A DNA stretch of 15,236 nt from JAWXCH01 sp034440595 (lineage in GTDB: Bacteria; Planctomycetota; Planctomycetia; Pirellulales; JALHPA01), in the NCBI GenBank assembly GCA_034440595.1, contig JAWXCH010000530.1, positions 1 to 15,236 on the forward strand, in the 5' to 3' direction. The notes beneath the pieces were generated by a model. It was not told the DNA's origin. It ran no database searches and saw only the letters and a list, made by a program, of their open reading frames with translations. Positions 14,482-15,236 of the stretch are shown piece by piece (the stretch's first letter is position 1; the number at the start of each line of letters is the position of its first letter). The translations under genes were made by a program, and so were the position numbers.

Positions 14482-15236
14482 ATGGCCACCGCTGGCGGAA
14501 ATCTTGCTCTCAATCTGCTGCCGGTGGTCGAACCTCCACGGTTTCCGCTCTCGCAACCGGCCACGCCACCGCTGCCGATGTCGCGGCAAGAAATGCTCGA
14601 CCGCGGTTGGGACAGTGTGGACATCGTCTTTGTCACGGGTGACGCCTACGTCGACCACCCGAGCTTTGCTATGGCGCTGCTCGGTCGATTGCTCGAAAGC
14701 GAAGGTTACCGTGTGGCGATCCTCAGTCAGCCCGACTGGCAATCGGCCGAAGCGTGGCGGACATTTGGTCGGCCCAACCTGTTCTTTGCCATCTCGGCCG
14801 GCAACATGGACTCGATGATCAATCACTACACCGCGAACAAGAAAGTGCGCAACGACGACGCCTACTCGCCGGCTGGCCGGATCGGTCGCCGCCCGGATCG
14901 CGCCACGCTGGCCTACTGTCAACGCGCTCGCGAAGCCTACAAAGGGGTGCCGATTGTCGCTGGGGGTGTCGAGGCGTCGCTCCGCCGGATCTCGCACTAT
15001 GACTATTGGAGCGACAAAGTCCGCCGCCCGATCATTCTCGACTGCAAGGCGGATCTGCTTGTCTTCGGTATGGGAGAGCGGCCGATTCTGGAAATCGCGC
15101 GGCATTTGAAGCAAGGGGCCAGTGTCCAAACGCTGCGCAACCTGCGTGGGGTGTGTTACCGGCTCGGTGCAAAAGAAGAAGTGCCACAGTACGAACCGAA
15201 CGACGCTGCCCAGTCACCGGTAACCGAAGCGACGTC
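14482..15236 (+). CDS. ygiQ: YgiQ-family radical SAM protein (N-terminal part; truncated by the window)
   Basis: The frame from the ATG at 14482 stays open to the end of the window (251 codons). It matches the N-terminal region of the YgiQ/UPF0313 family: PMSRQEMLDRGWDSVDIVFV, TGDAYVDHPSFAMALLGRLLE, ILSQPDWQS, GRPNLFFAISAGNMDSMINHY, DDAYSPAGRIGRRPDRA, GGVEASLRRISHYDYWSDKVRR and the following ADLLVFGMGERPILEIA. In the family this leads into a radical SAM domain with a CxxxCxxC iron-sulfur motif, which lies beyond the window. The reaction is not established. An in-frame stop at 14446-14448 limits the start to this ATG or a TTG at 14476. No clear Shine-Dalgarno sequence is visible. Confidence 0.95.
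   Translation, partial: MATAGGNLALNLLPVVEPPRFPLSQPATPPLPMSRQEMLDRGWDSVDIVFVTGDAYVDHPSFAMALLGRLLESEGYRVAILSQPDWQSAEAWRTFGRPNLFFAISAGNMDSMINHYTANKKVRNDDAYSPAGRIGRRPDRATLAYCQRAREAYKGVPIVAGGVEASLRRISHYDYWSDKVRRPIILDCKADLLVFGMGERPILEIARHLKQGASVQTLRNLRGVCYRLGAKEEVPQYEPNDAAQSPVTEAT

Overview
The window looks like chromosomal DNA of a Planctomycetota bacterium, probably of the Pirellulales type. The basis is an inference from gene content: a secreted alpha/beta hydrolase family that is abundant in that phylum, a HEAT-LRR-PDZ secreted protein, an STN-like secreted protein of planctomycete style, a carboxylesterase relative without catalytic residues, and a compact flhA-flhF-flhG-fliA motility cluster. 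No rRNA, tRNA, CRISPR array, transposase or phage gene was seen.

Layout. Bases 1-84 may be the last codons of an unidentified + strand gene. A minus-strand block follows: a frameshifted esterase-like gene (212-1008), malate dehydrogenase (1489-2436) and a thioredoxin-fold lipoprotein candidate (2718-3239). Divergent from these, the + strand carries the flagellar cluster: flhA (3505-5604), flhF (5652-6855, interrupted by a one-base insertion), flhG (6945-7808), a small two-helix membrane protein (8081-8365) and the flagellar sigma factor gene fliA (8512-9306). The cluster ends in a textbook intrinsic terminator (9377-9407). Next are a large secreted hydrolase (9645-11918, +), then two minus-strand secreted proteins: an STN-like protein (11970-12998) encoded directly downstream of a HEAT/LRR/PDZ protein (13049-14125). 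After an intergenic region with four 22-bp tandem repeats, a YgiQ-type radical SAM protein starts at 14482 and runs off the end.

How the genes work together. FlhA is the export-gate membrane protein of the flagellar secretion system. FlhF (SRP-type GTPase) and FlhG (MinD-type ATPase with the FlhF-activating DQAxxLR motif) set flagellar position and number. FliA directs late flagellar transcription. The small membrane protein between flhG and fliA is the least explained member. The other genes are housekeeping or envelope functions with no visible link to motility.

No clearly new multi-gene system is evident. The points most worth a second look are the perfectly phased 22-bp repeat array between two divergent genes, the small membrane protein in the flagellar cluster, a highly palindromic fliA leader, two homopolymer-associated frameshifts (flhF and the esterase), the FlhG P-loop that lacks its usual lysine, and the loss of catalytic residues in the esterase-like gene.
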